Shown: in pieces, positions 21,013 to 29,630 of the stretch
How the letters are laid out: the number at the start of each line of letters is the position of its first letter
Numbering within the stretch: position 1 is the stretch's first letter
NCBI RefSeq assembly: GCF_017939625.1
Contig: NZ_JAGKTC010000001.1
Coordinates: forward strand, 1,226,778-1,290,777
Origin: Pseudoxanthomonas helianthi
GTDB lineage: Bacteria; Pseudomonadota; Gammaproteobacteria; Xanthomonadales; Xanthomonadaceae
DNA: 64,000 nt
Reading direction: 5' to 3'
Notes under the pieces: model-generated
What the model saw: only the letters and a program-made list of their open reading frames with translations
Database searches by the model: none
Told to the model about the DNA's origin: nothing
Position numbers and translations under genes: made by a program

Positions 21013-21444
21013 ATGGCTTTCGACACCAAATCCGGTGGTGGTGGTGGTGGCGGCCCGATGGCCGACATCAACGTGACTCCGCTGGTCGACGTGATGCTGG
21101 TGCTGCTGATCATCTTCATCGTCACCGCGCCGATCATGACCTATCCGATCAACGTGGATCTGCCGCAGCGGGTGATCAACCCGCCGCCGCAGGTGAAGGA
21201 ACCGCCGCCGCCGATCGACCTGCGCATCGACGCAGCGGGCCAGGTGTACTGGAACAACGGTCCGGTGAGCACCGCCGACCTGCCCAAGTTGATGGACGAC
21301 GCGGTGAAGGCCGATCCGACCAACCAGCCGGAACTGCGCATCGACGCCAATCCCGACTCGCACTACGAGGTGATGGCCAAGGTACTGGCCGCCGCCAAGA
21401 CCGCGCAGATGTTGAAGATCGGCTTCGTCCAGCAAGAGTTGTAA
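21013..21444 (+). CDS. exbD2: ExbD subunit 2 of the Ton system
   Basis: This 143-residue ExbD paralogue has a glycine-rich N-terminus (six glycines in a row near residue 8), the same [20 protein letters not shown] helix with the functional Asp, and a periplasmic domain that differs in sequence from ExbD1. In Xanthomonas the second ExbD is dispensable for iron uptake but linked to plant interaction, so it may broaden the choice of TonB partners. The operon ends with a strong terminator 31 bases later. Confidence 0.94.
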   Translation: MAFDTKSGGGGGGGPMADINVTPLVDVMLVLLIIFIVTAPIMTYPINVDLPQRVINPPPQVKEPPPPIDLRIDAAGQVYWNNGPVSTADLPKLMDDAVKADPTNQPELRIDANPDSHYEVMAKVLAAAKTAQMLKIGFVQQEL

Positions 21445-21475
21445 TTGCTCGACGCGGGCAAGCAGTAAAGAAGAA

Positions 21476-21504
21476 AACGCCGCCCCCGGGCGGCGTTTTT
21501 TTTT
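21476..21504 (+). terminator. Strong rho-independent terminator of the tonB operon
   Basis: The stem AACGCCGCC/GGCGGCGTT with a short C/G loop is followed by a run of nine T residues, 31 bases past the exbD2 stop. Confidence 0.95.
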
Positions 21505-21614
21505 GGACGGAGGGCGGGGTCCTTGGGCTGCGACGCCCCCGGGCGACAGGCGGACAACGATGCCGCCAAAGCCGTCTCACCAGTCCGATTCGCCAGGCTA
21601 TGGCGACCCGGACC

Positions 21615-21893
21615 TCAACACGTCCTGCAGGTATTGTCCAAACGCGGCAACGTTTCGAACGACTCGTCCAGGTCGTCGTTGTGGCCGGCATGCATCGGTC
21701 GGCCGCCCAGGTAGACGAGGTTGTGCAGCAGCTGGGCGATGTTCCGCCGTACGGGCGTCGCATGCGCAGGCTCGGGCGTTTGCGTGGCTTCCGCCCCGGA
21801 AGGATCGAAGCTGCCGCCGCCCTGGAGGAAATCCAGGCCGCGGCTGATCGCGCCGAGTTCGCGCCACCAGGATTGTTGCGATTCGCGGTTCAT
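21615..21893 (-). CDS. Small protein of unknown function
   Basis: This 92-residue reading frame begins MNRESQQSWWRELGAISRGL and ends with a Cys-containing tail (NTCRTC). It has a good GGGAG ribosome-binding site six bases before the ATG and lies divergent to the LysR gene. It is hydrophilic with no signal peptide, has Trp-rich and Gly-rich patches in the first 30 residues and an acidic GHNDDLDESFE stretch. I do not recognise a family. The site, length and divergent placement favour a real gene; a LysR target is possible. Confidence 0.55.
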   Translation of the reverse strand: MNRESQQSWWRELGAISRGLDFLQGGGSFDPSGAEATQTPEPAHATPVRRNIAQLLHNLVYLGGRPMHAGHNDDLDESFETLPRLDNTCRTC

Positions 21894-22013
21894 GCTTGGC
21901 TCCCTTGCCGGCCCATCCGGCTTGAACAGGACACAAGCTAGTCCCATGATTGACCTTGAAAAAGCGAAAGCTGTACAAGACAGACTTGAGCGCAATTCAA
22001 GAGGTGCGAGAAC

Positions 22014-22889
22014 GTGAGCCGCCTGCCGCTGGACCAGATCGATGCCTTCGTCACCGCCGCGCGGATGCAGAACCTGACCCGCGCGGCCGAAGCGATGCAC
22101 CTGACCGTCAGCGCGCTGAGCCATCGCATGCGCCTGCTCGAGGAGCGCCTCGGCCACAAGCTGCTGGCGCGCGGGCCGCGCGGCGTCGAGTTGACCCCCG
22201 CGGGCCGGCGTCTGTTCGAAGCGGTGGCCGCGCCACTGGATGCGATCGGCGATGCGCTGCAACGGCTGGGTTCCCGCTCCGAACGCACGATCACCTTGAG
22301 CCTGATCCCGTCGATGGCGACCGCATGGCTGGTACCGCGGCTGCCGGAATTCCTCGCCGCGCATCCGGAGCTCGGCCTGAACCTGCAATCGAGCACGCGC
22401 GTGGTCGATTTCGAGCGCGAGCCGGTCGACATGGCCCTGCGCCTGGGGGGCGGGCGCTGGCCGGGTGTACGTTCCGAGCTGCTGTTCCCCGAATGGATCG
22501 TTCCGGTAGCCAGCCCCGATTTCGTCAAGCGCCATGGCAAGCCGGCGCTGGAACGACTGGGCGAACTGCCGCTGCTCGGCGATCCGTCCGAGCGCTGGAA
22601 GCAATGGTTCGACAAGTTCGGTGGTACGCCGCCGAAGCGCTACGTCGCCCAGTTCGACGACACCGAAACCTTGCATCAGGCCGCCGCCCAAGGGATGGGC
22701 GTGGCGCTGGGCCGCTGGACCCTGGCCGAACCGCTGATCCGCGCCGGCCGCCTGCTGCCGCTGACCCGCAAACGCCTGCAGGCGGACTTCGCCCACTACT
22801 TGGTCTACCCAGAACGCAGCCAGTCGCTGCCCGATTTCGCCACGGTGCGCGCGTGGGTGTTGCAGCAGGCCGGCGTCGCGCCCGCCTGA
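22014..22889 (+). CDS. LysR-family transcriptional regulator (GcvA-like)
   Basis: This 291-residue protein has the LysR winged helix at residues 1-65 (LDQIDAFVTAARMQNLTRAAEAMHLTVSALSHRMRLLEERLG) and the periplasmic-binding-like effector domain after it. The start is GTG at 22014 with a purine-rich GAGGTGCGAG just upstream. It faces away from the small unknown gene, its nearest candidate target, with 120 bases between the two starts. The wording of the effector domain resembles the GcvA/AmpR branch; the ligand is unknown. Confidence 0.88.
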   Translation: MSRLPLDQIDAFVTAARMQNLTRAAEAMHLTVSALSHRMRLLEERLGHKLLARGPRGVELTPAGRRLFEAVAAPLDAIGDALQRLGSRSERTITLSLIPSMATAWLVPRLPEFLAAHPELGLNLQSSTRVVDFEREPVDMALRLGGGRWPGVRSELLFPEWIVPVASPDFVKRHGKPALERLGELPLLGDPSERWKQWFDKFGGTPPKRYVAQFDDTETLHQAAAQGMGVALGRWTLAEPLIRAGRLLPLTRKRLQADFAHYLVYPERSQSLPDFATVRAWVLQQAGVAPA

Positions 22890-22894
22890 CCGGA

Positions 22895-22932
22895 AAAGAA
22901 AAAGGGCGGGACGGCCATGGCGCGTCCCGCCC
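22895..22932. terminator. Terminator between convergent LysR and MHYT genes
   Basis: A 10-bp stem GGGCGGGACG/CGTCCCGCCC (22904-22932) has AAAAGAAAAA on its left, which is a U-rich tail for minus-strand transcripts. It should end the MHYT gene well, and the LysR transcript less well because the right flank lacks T residues. Confidence 0.75.
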
Positions 22933-22950
22933 CGTGATCCTCTCCGGGAA

Positions 22951-23706
22951 TCAGATCGAAACCGCGGCCCGACGCTGGCGACGCTGCATGGTCATGACCA
23001 GCATGACCGTCAGCAGGACGGTGGCCACGGCGAAGATGCCCATGCCCAAGTAATCGCCGCCGAGGCCGCCGGCGGTGCTCAACGCCGGATCCTGTCCGTT
23101 CGGCACGAAATGCGCGGCGTACATGCCGGTGTAGTGCATGCCGCACACGGCCACGCCCATCACCAGTGCGCTGCCCAGCATCTGCACCCAGCCGCGCAGG
23201 TTGAAGGCCAGCCACAACGCCACCGTGGAGGCGACCACGGCGATGATCACCGACAGGCCGACGATCATCGGGTCGTAGACGATTTCCGCCGGCATCCGCA
23301 TCGCGGCCATGCCGGTGTAGTGCATGCCGGCCACGCCCAGGCCCATGCACAGCCCCGCCAGCAGCAGCTTGTTCCAGCCGAAGCTACCGGCGCCGGTGAT
23401 CGCCAGGCCGGCCATGCAGGCGGCCACGCCGATGATCGCCGACAGCGCGGTGATGCCCAGGTCGTAGGTCACCGGGATTTCCATCCGGCACGCCAACATG
23501 GCGATGAAGTGCATCGCCCAGATCGCGCCCGCACCCAGGGCCACGCCGCCGGCGATGACGGCCTGCCAGCGTTGTCCCGAAGTCTGTGCCGTGGGAATGC
23601 CGATGGCCACCTGCAAGGCGGTGAACGAACCGAGCACCGATACCAGGTAGGACAGCAACATCAGCATCGGATCGTGGATGCATTGGATCGCATGGTCGTG
23701 CGGCAT
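22951..23706 (-). CDS. MHYT-domain integral membrane sensor protein
   Basis: This 251-residue protein has seven predicted transmembrane helices and three MHYT-type motifs: MHFIAM (residues 65-70), MHYTGM (128-133) and MHYTGM (190-195). The family is proposed to hold copper through these Met and His residues and to sense O2, CO or NO. Most MHYT proteins carry a cyclic-di-GMP (GGDEF/EAL) or kinase output domain; this one has none and ends just after the last helix with a basic tail. It follows the V4R-like gene by 40 bases, so the two may act together. Confidence 0.85.
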   Translation of the reverse strand: MPHDHAIQCIHDPMLMLLSYLVSVLGSFTALQVAIGIPTAQTSGQRWQAVIAGGVALGAGAIWAMHFIAMLACRMEIPVTYDLGITALSAIIGVAACMAGLAITGAGSFGWNKLLLAGLCMGLGVAGMHYTGMAAMRMPAEIVYDPMIVGLSVIIAVVASTVALWLAFNLRGWVQMLGSALVMGVAVCGMHYTGMYAAHFVPNGQDPALSTAGGLGGDYLGMGIFAVATVLLTVMLVMTMQRRQRRAAVSI

Positions 23707-23746
23707 GGTATTTCCCCTTTTGGTTGATCGTCCCGGCGATGCCCGG

Positions 23747-24547
23747 TCAGACGTGGAAGACGAACTTGCAACACTCGCCGCCGGTGGCCCGGCAGGACGT
23801 TTCGCTGACCCGCACCATCCCCAAGTTGCCGGCCTCGTTGAGCGCGCCTTCGAGGAAGCCGCGCAGGAAATGGCACTGCGGCGCAGTGATGCCCGGACCC
23901 GGATTTGCGAACGGGCTGCCGGAGGTTTTCAACGCTTCCTCTTCCAGTTCGGCGGGCAGCAATTGGCGCAGCGCCGGCAGGGCGATCTGCCGGATCGAAC
24001 CGGTCATCGGCAGGCGTGCGCCGAGGGCGAAGTCGCGTTTGTATACCCAGGCGCCGACGCGCGCGCCAACGTAGCGCAGGGTCGATTCGCGCTGGGCCGG
24101 TTCCAGTCCGCGTTCCAGGCCCAGGACCAGTCCGAACACGCGCGGATAGTCCTTCGCGATCTGCGGCAGCAGGGCTTCCACGCGCTTCTGGTCGTAAACC
24201 GCCTTGGCCTGGCTTTGCGCCGAAGCCGCCGTCGAAGACGGTGCTGCAGTGGGTGCCGCGGCAGCCGCCGGCACCGAGGCGGGTATCGCGGCCGGCGCGG
24301 TCGGGTCGTAGGGATTCGATTCCAGGCTTTGCACCAGCCAGTGCGTGCCCAGTTGCTCTTCCATCTGCAACAGGTTGGCTTCCGGTCCCTGCACCACCAG
24401 GACCATGACCACCCCGTCGGCGGTGTTGGCGCGCCGGTGGCGCAGCAGGTTGAAGCGGTTGGCGATCAGGACTTCGCCCAGTGCGAGCAGCAGGCCATCG
24501 CGTCGATCGGAGACGATCTTCAGTTCGATATCGATCAGTTTTTCCAT
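23747..24547 (-). CDS. Predicted sensor protein: ACT-like N-terminus and V4R-like C-terminus
   Basis: This 266-residue cytoplasmic protein has an N-terminal beta-alpha fold of about 80 residues that looks ACT-like (IDIELKIVSDRRDGLLLALGEVL and VVMVLVVQGPEANLLQMEEQL), an Ala/Pro/Thr linker (about 85-115), and a C-terminal domain from about residue 120 that ends SCRATGGECCKFVFHV. That Cys-x-x-x-Gly-x-x-Cys end and the preceding AGNLGMVRVSETS resemble V4R (4-vinyl reductase) domains, which bind small hydrophobic molecules or metals. It has a GGGGA ribosome-binding site and probably shares a transcript with the MHYT gene. The domain calls are from pattern only. Confidence 0.6.
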   Translation of the reverse strand: MEKLIDIELKIVSDRRDGLLLALGEVLIANRFNLLRHRRANTADGVVMVLVVQGPEANLLQMEEQLGTHWLVQSLESNPYDPTAPAAIPASVPAAAAAPTAAPSSTAASAQSQAKAVYDQKRVEALLPQIAKDYPRVFGLVLGLERGLEPAQRESTLRYVGARVGAWVYKRDFALGARLPMTGSIRQIALPALRQLLPAELEEEALKTSGSPFANPGPGITAPQCHFLRGFLEGALNEAGNLGMVRVSETSCRATGGECCKFVFHV

Positions 24548-24832
24548 GTTCCCCGTTTCCGTACGGCTGCTCTTGCGCAGCCGCGTGGCGGCGCATGTTT
24601 TCGTCGAAGCAGTCCCCTCCGCAAAGGAATATCACGAGCGCCGTCCCGAATAACGCGACGCGACGCACATCGGCTTGCGGGTCCATGTGAGTGGGATCAC
24701 GAATCCGAAGGAGGGAGTTTTCCGTTACGCGCAGGCGCCCGTCCACGGACCGCGATGCGGTTCGGAGCACACCCTTCTTCCACGCGCAACGACACCGGAT
24801 AGCATCGCTATCGCCCATGGTTATGATGGGCC

Positions 24833-26542
24833 ATGTTCGAACCCAGCCCGATAGCGGTCCTGATCCGCGACGCCTTCGCCGATTACCACGCGCGCTTCGG
24901 CGAGATCACCCGGCGGGCGAAGCGACGCTTCGAGACCCGCGACTGGCCTGGCGCGCGCGAAGACGCGGTCGAGCGCATCGAGTTGTACGACCACTGCATC
25001 GGCGAATGCATGCTGCGCCTGCGCGCCGTGTTGCAGGACCATGCCCACGACCGCGAGTTGTGGATCGCGATACGCCGCCACTACGAACGCTCGATCGACG
25101 GGCAGATCGACCGTGAGTTGTACAAGACCTTCTACAACACCCTGACCCGGCGCTTCTTCAAGACCCGGGGCGTCGACGCGGAAATCGAGTTCGTCGCCCT
25201 CGACATCGAACCGACCGATGCGATCACCCATCCGGTCGCGCGGCACAGCTACGCGATCTCGGAACTGCGCCCTGCCGACAGCTTCGCGCGAATGTTGGCC
25301 GACTACCGTTTCGACGTGCCCTACGCGCACCCGCTGCGTTGCGCCGCCGCCATCGCTGTGCGCCTGCAGGACGACCTGGCCCATTGGGGCGACAACCCGG
25401 TGCGCGCGATCGAACTGCTCGACACGGTGTTCTACCGCGAACGCCGCGCCTACCTGGTCGGCCGGGTGTTCGGCGAACACCGCTTCTCGCCCTGCGTGAT
25501 CGCCCTGGTCAACGGCGACGACGGACTGCGCGCCGAAGCGGTGCTGACCCGGCGCGCCGACGTGGCCCAGCTGTTCGGCATTTCGCGCAGCTACTTCCAC
25601 GCCGACCTGGCCACGGTCGGCGATGCGGTGGTGTTCCTGCGCTCGATCCTGCCCAACAAGCCAATCGACGAGATCTACACGGTGCTCGGCCGTGCCAAGC
25701 AGGGCAAGACCGAGCGATACCGCACTTTTTTCCGCCATTTCGACGCGCAGCCGAACGAACGACTGGTGCATGCCGAAGGCACGCCGGGCATGGTGATGCT
25801 GGTGTTCACCCTGCCCAGCTATCCGCTGGTGTTCAAGCTGATCCGCGATCGCTTCGCTTACCCGAAGAAGATGAGCCGGCAAGATGTCGCGGACAAGTAT
25901 TCGCTGGTGTTCCACCTGGACCGCGCCGGTCGCCTGCTCGATGCGCAGTCCTACCGCTGGCTACGCTTCCCGCGCCGGCGCTTCTCGCCGGAATTGCTGA
26001 AGGACCTGCTGCAGAGCTGCGCGCTCAGCGTCAGCGAGGACGGCGACGACATCCTCATCGACCTCTGTTACGTGCAACGACGCTTGCGCCCGTTGAACCT
26101 CTACCTGCGCGAGCAGATGCCCGAGGCTGCGCGACTGGCCGCCATCGACTACGGCCAGGCGATCCGCGACATGGCCCGGAACAACATCTTCCCCGGCGAC
26201 ATGCTGCTGAAGAATTTCGGCGTATCGCGCCACGGTCGCGCGGTGTTCTACGACTACGATGAGCTGTGCCCGGTTACCGACTGCAACTTCCGCGACTATC
26301 CGAAACCGGCCACCGCGGAAGAGGAAATGGCCGATGGGCCGTGGTTCTACGTCGGCCCGCACGACGTGTTCCCGGAGAAATTCCCGCAGTTCCTCGGCCT
26401 GCCCGCACCTCTTTCGAAGGCGCTGCAAGCCGTGCACGCCGACCTGTTCCGGCCGCAATGGTGGCGCGACCTGCAAGCACGGCTGCGCGAAGGCGATTAC
26501 CCTGACGCGCCGCCGTATCCGGATACGTTGAAGCTGGCGTAA
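24833..26542 (+). CDS. aceK: Isocitrate dehydrogenase kinase/phosphatase
   Basis: AceK switches isocitrate dehydrogenase off by phosphorylation on acetate and reverses it, steering carbon to the glyoxylate bypass. The 569-residue length is normal (about 580 in E. coli). The protein has the regulatory region first and the kinase-like core later, with [19 protein letters not shown] around residues 320-335 and the catalytic segment [19 protein letters not shown] with the metal-binding DYDEL near residue 475. It stands apart from aceB/aceA here. The only isocitrate dehydrogenase in the window is the monomeric type (52464-54689). Confidence 0.96.
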   Translation: MFEPSPIAVLIRDAFADYHARFGEITRRAKRRFETRDWPGAREDAVERIELYDHCIGECMLRLRAVLQDHAHDRELWIAIRRHYERSIDGQIDRELYKTFYNTLTRRFFKTRGVDAEIEFVALDIEPTDAITHPVARHSYAISELRPADSFARMLADYRFDVPYAHPLRCAAAIAVRLQDDLAHWGDNPVRAIELLDTVFYRERRAYLVGRVFGEHRFSPCVIALVNGDDGLRAEAVLTRRADVAQLFGISRSYFHADLATVGDAVVFLRSILPNKPIDEIYTVLGRAKQGKTERYRTFFRHFDAQPNERLVHAEGTPGMVMLVFTLPSYPLVFKLIRDRFAYPKKMSRQDVADKYSLVFHLDRAGRLLDAQSYRWLRFPRRRFSPELLKDLLQSCALSVSEDGDDILIDLCYVQRRLRPLNLYLREQMPEAARLAAIDYGQAIRDMARNNIFPGDMLLKNFGVSRHGRAVFYDYDELCPVTDCNFRDYPKPATAEEEMADGPWFYVGPHDVFPEKFPQFLGLPAPLSKALQAVHADLFRPQWWRDLQARLREGDYPDAPPYPDTLKLA

Positions 26543-26606
26543 GCGCGCACATTGCCGAGCGCCAGCGCGTGCTAGGCTCGACGCCTTCCCGCCTGGAGAT
26601 CGCACC

Positions 26607-27482
26607 ATGAAACGCACGCTTCTCGCCGCAGCCCTGCTTTCCGGTTGCATCATGGTCTCGGCCCACGGCGCCGAGCAGAAGGCGGATGCTCCGGCCAAAA
26701 CGGCCGCCAAGGCCGCGCAATCCGCCAGCGATGCGGCCGCCCTGCAGACCGTGATGCATGGCAACTGGCGCGATCCGAAGAACGTCGCCCGCGACGTCTA
26801 TCGCCATCCGGTCGAGACCCTGGAATTCTTCGGCCTCAAGCCCGGCCAGACCGTCGTCGAGATCACGCCCGGCGGCGGCTGGTATTCCGAAATCCTCGCG
26901 CCGTACCTGCGCGACAAGGGTCACTATGTCGCCGCGGTAGTGGATCCGACGAAGGTGGCGGAGAACGATCGCAGCTACCAGCAGAAGTCGCTGGATGGCT
27001 TGACCAGGAAATACGCGGCCGGTGCCGCGCAGTACGACAAGGTCGAACTGGTGAAGTACGACCCGGCCGCGCCGAAACTCGGCGCCGATGGTTCCGCCGA
27101 TCTGGTGCTGACCTTCCGCAATGTCCACAACTGGGTTTCCGACGACAACGCCGATGCGCACTTCAAGGCGTTCTTCGCTGTGCTCAAACCGGGCGGCGTG
27201 CTGGGCGTGGTCGACCATCGCGCCAAGCCGGACACCGACATCGAAGCGATGAAGAAGAGCGGCTACCTGACCGAGGCGCTGGTGGTTTCGCTGGCCGAAG
27301 CCGCGGGCTTCAAGCTGGACGCGCAGAGCGAGGTCAACGCGAACCCGAAGGACACCAAGGACCATCCGAACGGCGTGTGGACCCTGCCGCCCAGCAACAA
27401 CCACGCGGTGGCCGACGATGCGAAGTACAAGGCGATCGGCGAGAGCGATCGGATGACCTTGCGTTTCGTGAAGCCGAAGTGA
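26607..27482 (+). CDS. Exported class I SAM-dependent methyltransferase-like protein
   Basis: This 291-residue protein starts with a signal peptide (MKRTLLAAALLSGCIMVSAHG, cleavage probably after SAHG or at the Cys) and an Ala/Lys-rich linker. The methyltransferase fold begins near residue 70 with motif I VVEITPGGGWYSEIL, followed by LVLTFRNVHNWV and a C-terminal VWTLPPSNNHA. The fold matches the COG4798 group of predicted methyltransferases, which usually carry a signal peptide. SAM is not known to be plentiful in the periplasm, so the activity is uncertain. The Cys in the signal (SGC) could also make it a lipoprotein. Confidence 0.8.
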   Translation: MKRTLLAAALLSGCIMVSAHGAEQKADAPAKTAAKAAQSASDAAALQTVMHGNWRDPKNVARDVYRHPVETLEFFGLKPGQTVVEITPGGGWYSEILAPYLRDKGHYVAAVVDPTKVAENDRSYQQKSLDGLTRKYAAGAAQYDKVELVKYDPAAPKLGADGSADLVLTFRNVHNWVSDDNADAHFKAFFAVLKPGGVLGVVDHRAKPDTDIEAMKKSGYLTEALVVSLAEAAGFKLDAQSEVNANPKDTKDHPNGVWTLPPSNNHAVADDAKYKAIGESDRMTLRFVKPK

Positions 27483-27527
27483 GAATTTCCTTCTACCTCC
27501 GGGATCGAAGCCGCCTCAAGCGGCTGA

Positions 27528-27647
27528 GGGTGGCGCGTAGCGCCGGATGAGGGCAGGAGCCAGCAGGCGCGAGACAGTCTGCATGGCAAAAGCGAGTCTT
27601 ACGCCCTCATCCGCCCCTTCGGGGCACCTTCTCCGGGTGGGAGAAGG
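27528..27647. repeat. Inverted repeat of the GGATGAGGG / GGTGGGAGAAGG family
   Basis: The left part (27528-27553) ends GCGCCGGATGAGGG and the right part (27604-27647) runs from CCCTCATCCG to GGGTGGGAGAAGG. The same element, in fuller form, lies between zwf and pgl (31118-31252). It sits in the 176-base gap before rluE and ends 11 bases before that gene's ATG. Confidence 0.7.
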
Positions 27648-27658
27648 GAAGCGAAAAC

Positions 27659-28249
27659 ATGCTCATCGTATTCAACAAGCCCTTCAACGTGCTGTGCCAG
27701 TTCACCGACCGCGACCCGACGCCGCGGCGCACGCTGGCGGAATTCGGCCTGCCGGCCGGCGTGTACCCCGCCGGCCGCCTCGATTACGACAGCGAAGGCC
27801 TGCTGCTGCTGACCGACGACGGCCCGCTCGCGCATCGGCTGACCGATCCCCGGCACAAGGAAGCGAAGACCTATTGGGTGCAGGTCGAAGGGATACCGGA
27901 TGAAGCGGCGTTGCGGCGCTTGCGCGAAGGCGTGGTCTTGAACGATGGGCCGACCTTGCCGGCGCAGGCACGGGTCATCGATGCGCCGGTGTTATGGCCG
28001 CGCGACCCGCCGGTGCGTTTCCGCAAGACGGTGCCCGATGCATGGCTGGAACTCACGATCCGAGAAGGCCGCAACCGCCAGGTGCGGCGAATGACCGCCG
28101 CGGTCGGCCTGCCGACCTTGCGATTGGTGCGGGTGGCCATGGGGCCGAACGAACTCGCCGATCTGCAACCAGGCGGGTGGCGCGTCGTCACGGGAGCGGA
28201 ACGACTCCCGCGACCGGCCGCGAAGAAAACCGACGTGGGAGCGACGTAA
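27659..28249 (+). CDS. rluE: 23S rRNA pseudouridine synthase, RluE/RsuA family
   Basis: This 196-residue protein is a short RsuA-type pseudouridine synthase without the N-terminal S4 domain, as in RluE (U2457 of 23S rRNA). It has [15 protein letters not shown], the catalytic segment [17 protein letters not shown] with the active Asp, KTYWVQVEG and the C-terminal [23 protein letters not shown]. The last five codons and the TAA stop lie inside a REP-like repeat (28231-28312), so the C-terminal DVGAT is encoded by the repeat. Confidence 0.9.
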   Translation: MLIVFNKPFNVLCQFTDRDPTPRRTLAEFGLPAGVYPAGRLDYDSEGLLLLTDDGPLAHRLTDPRHKEAKTYWVQVEGIPDEAALRRLREGVVLNDGPTLPAQARVIDAPVLWPRDPPVRFRKTVPDAWLELTIREGRNRQVRRMTAAVGLPTLRLVRVAMGPNELADLQPGGWRVVTGAERLPRPAAKKTDVGAT

Positions 28250-28312
28250 GTCGCGAACGAGGTGTCGGAAAATCGGCGAAAAAACTTCGCGACTCACGTC
28301 GCTCCCACGTCG
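28231..28312. repeat. Nearly perfect inverted pair of 27-base REP-like units
   Basis: The left unit (28231-28257) and the reverse complement of the right unit (28286-28312) agree at 26 of 27 bases, beginning CGACGTGGGAGCGACGT. Each unit is also a short hairpin. The left arm overlaps the end of rluE and the right arm ends three bases from the stop of the convergent gene, so it occupies the whole gap and can serve as terminator for both. Confidence 0.85.
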
Positions 28313-28315
28313 AAG

Positions 28316-28672
28316 TCAAACGTCGGCGTCGACGACTTCGGCCTTGCGTCTGCGGGTCGACTTCCCGGGACCTTCCACGCGGCGCGGGTCGATGCGGCGA
28401 TGCGGGCCCTCGGTCGAACCTTCCATCTGCGCGCGCTTGCGCCGACGGTAGGCGGCGAATGCCAGCAGGCCGACGCCAACGCCCGCGGCGACCGCGACGA
28501 CCGGATTGCGGCGCACGAAGCCGGTGGCGGCTTTGGCCCCGGTGCGCACCACGCCGAGCGCGGCGCCGGTCTGCAGCAGCTTGCCGGCGGCATCGCCGCC
28601 GAGTTTCAGTTTGCCGCCGGCCTGTTCGACCAGGTCCAGCGCACGTTCGGAAAGTTCGCCGAGTTTGCTCAT
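28316..28672 (-). CDS. Small protein with one membrane helix, function unknown
   Basis: This 118-residue protein has an amphipathic N-terminal half (SKLGELSERALDLVEQAGGKLKLGG), a hydrophobic stretch around residues 58-75 (NPVVAVAAGVGVGLLAFAAY) followed at once by RRRKRAQ, and a charged Arg/Lys-rich tail. The helix with its basic flank resembles the C-terminal part of DUF883/ElaB-type ribosome- or membrane-associated proteins, but the match is only general. It stands alone between a convergent rluE and the gntR gene. Confidence 0.65.
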   Translation of the reverse strand: MSKLGELSERALDLVEQAGGKLKLGGDAAGKLLQTGAALGVVRTGAKAATGFVRRNPVVAVAAGVGVGLLAFAAYRRRKRAQMEGSTEGPHRRIDPRRVEGPGKSTRRRKAEVVDADV

Positions 28673-28760
28673 CGTCGGTCTCCACCGGGTTGGGCACGCA
28701 GTGTCGCGCGCGTCATGTCAACCGGATGTTAGGCGCCGCGGATGAACCCGCGCGAAAGGA

Positions 28761-29510
28761 TCACTCGCTCTGCAGTTCCGCGACGAAGTCGTAGGCATCG
28801 CCGCGGTAGTACGAGCGGGTGGACTCGACCACGCGGCCGTCGGCGAGGAAGGCCCGGCGTTCGACCAGCAGGCCGGGGCTGCCTTCGGGCAATTGCAGGT
28901 GCTTGGCCGCCTCGGCGTCGAGCGCGACCGCGCGCAGGCGTTGCAGCGCACGGCGCGGGCGGTGGCCGTAGTCTTCCAGCGCTTCGTATAGCGAACCGGT
29001 CACCCGTTCCGGATCCGGCAACAGCGACAGGGGCACCAGGGTGCGTTCGATGGCGATCGGCGCGCCGTCGACGTGGCGCAGGCGGTACATGCGCACCACG
29101 CCGCTGCCCGGGGACAGGTTCAGCGCCATCGATTCTTCAGGGGTGACTTCGCCGATGCTGCGCTCGAGGAAGTTCACCTGCGGGTCCAGGCCGCGCGCGC
29201 GCAGGTCCTCGGTGAAGCCGGTCAGGCGCGAGAACTGGCGCAGGATGCGTTCGGCGACGAAGGTGCCCGCGCCCTGGCGCTGGGTCAGCTGGCCGGCTTC
29301 GATCAAACCGGCCAGCGCCTTGCGGATGGTGACCCGCGACAGGCCGAGCAGCTTGGCCAGGTCGCGTTCGCCCGGCAGGGCCTGTCCGGGACGCAGCACG
29401 CCGGCGTCGATCAGGTTCTGCAGGGCGCGACGCAGGCGCAGATAGGCGACGGCACGGGTGGCTTCGCCGACCTGCAGGCGCTGGTATTCCTCGAGTAACT
29501 GGTTCTGCAT
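28761..29510 (-). CDS. GntR-family regulator of the HutC subfamily, divergent to zwf
   Basis: This 249-residue protein has the GntR winged helix at about residues 20-80 (AVAYLRLRRALQNLIDAGVLRPGQALPGERDLAKLLG and SRVTIRKALAGLIEAGQLTQRQGAGTFV) and a UTRA effector domain after residue 90. UTRA proteins usually sense sugars or amino-acid derivatives. The ATG at 29510 (MQNQLLEEY) gives the family length; an in-frame ATG 36 bases upstream lies inside the operator-like palindrome. It faces zwf with 120 bases between, so it probably controls zwf-pgl in response to a sugar phosphate. Confidence 0.85.
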   Translation of the reverse strand: MQNQLLEEYQRLQVGEATRAVAYLRLRRALQNLIDAGVLRPGQALPGERDLAKLLGLSRVTIRKALAGLIEAGQLTQRQGAGTFVAERILRQFSRLTGFTEDLRARGLDPQVNFLERSIGEVTPEESMALNLSPGSGVVRMYRLRHVDGAPIAIERTLVPLSLLPDPERVTGSLYEALEDYGHRPRRALQRLRAVALDAEAAKHLQLPEGSPGLLVERRAFLADGRVVESTRSYYRGDAYDFVAELQSE

Positions 29511-29535
29511 GTCCGGCAAGATACCACTGACGTAC

Positions 29536-29550
29536 CATATTGGCAATATG
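29536..29550. promoter_or_regulatory. Operator-like palindrome between gntR and zwf
   Basis: CATATTGGCAATATG is a perfect 7-1-7 palindrome in the gap between the divergent genes. An outer inverted pair GATACCAC (29520-29527) and GTGGTATC (29592-29599) flanks it. Placement and size suit a dimeric GntR/HutC regulator. Confidence 0.55.
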
Positions 29551-29630
29551 ATCGTTTCAATGAATACCTGTTGCCCGTTCTTGGTCTAACGGTGGTATCG
29601 TCTCCTTCCGCTCCATCGACTCGCGACGCC

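Noticed and set aside
24548-24832. Possible small gene between the V4R-like gene and aceK (minus strand from 24688)
   Set aside because: The frame continues only as a shadow in the V4R-like gene and there is no good ribosome-binding site.
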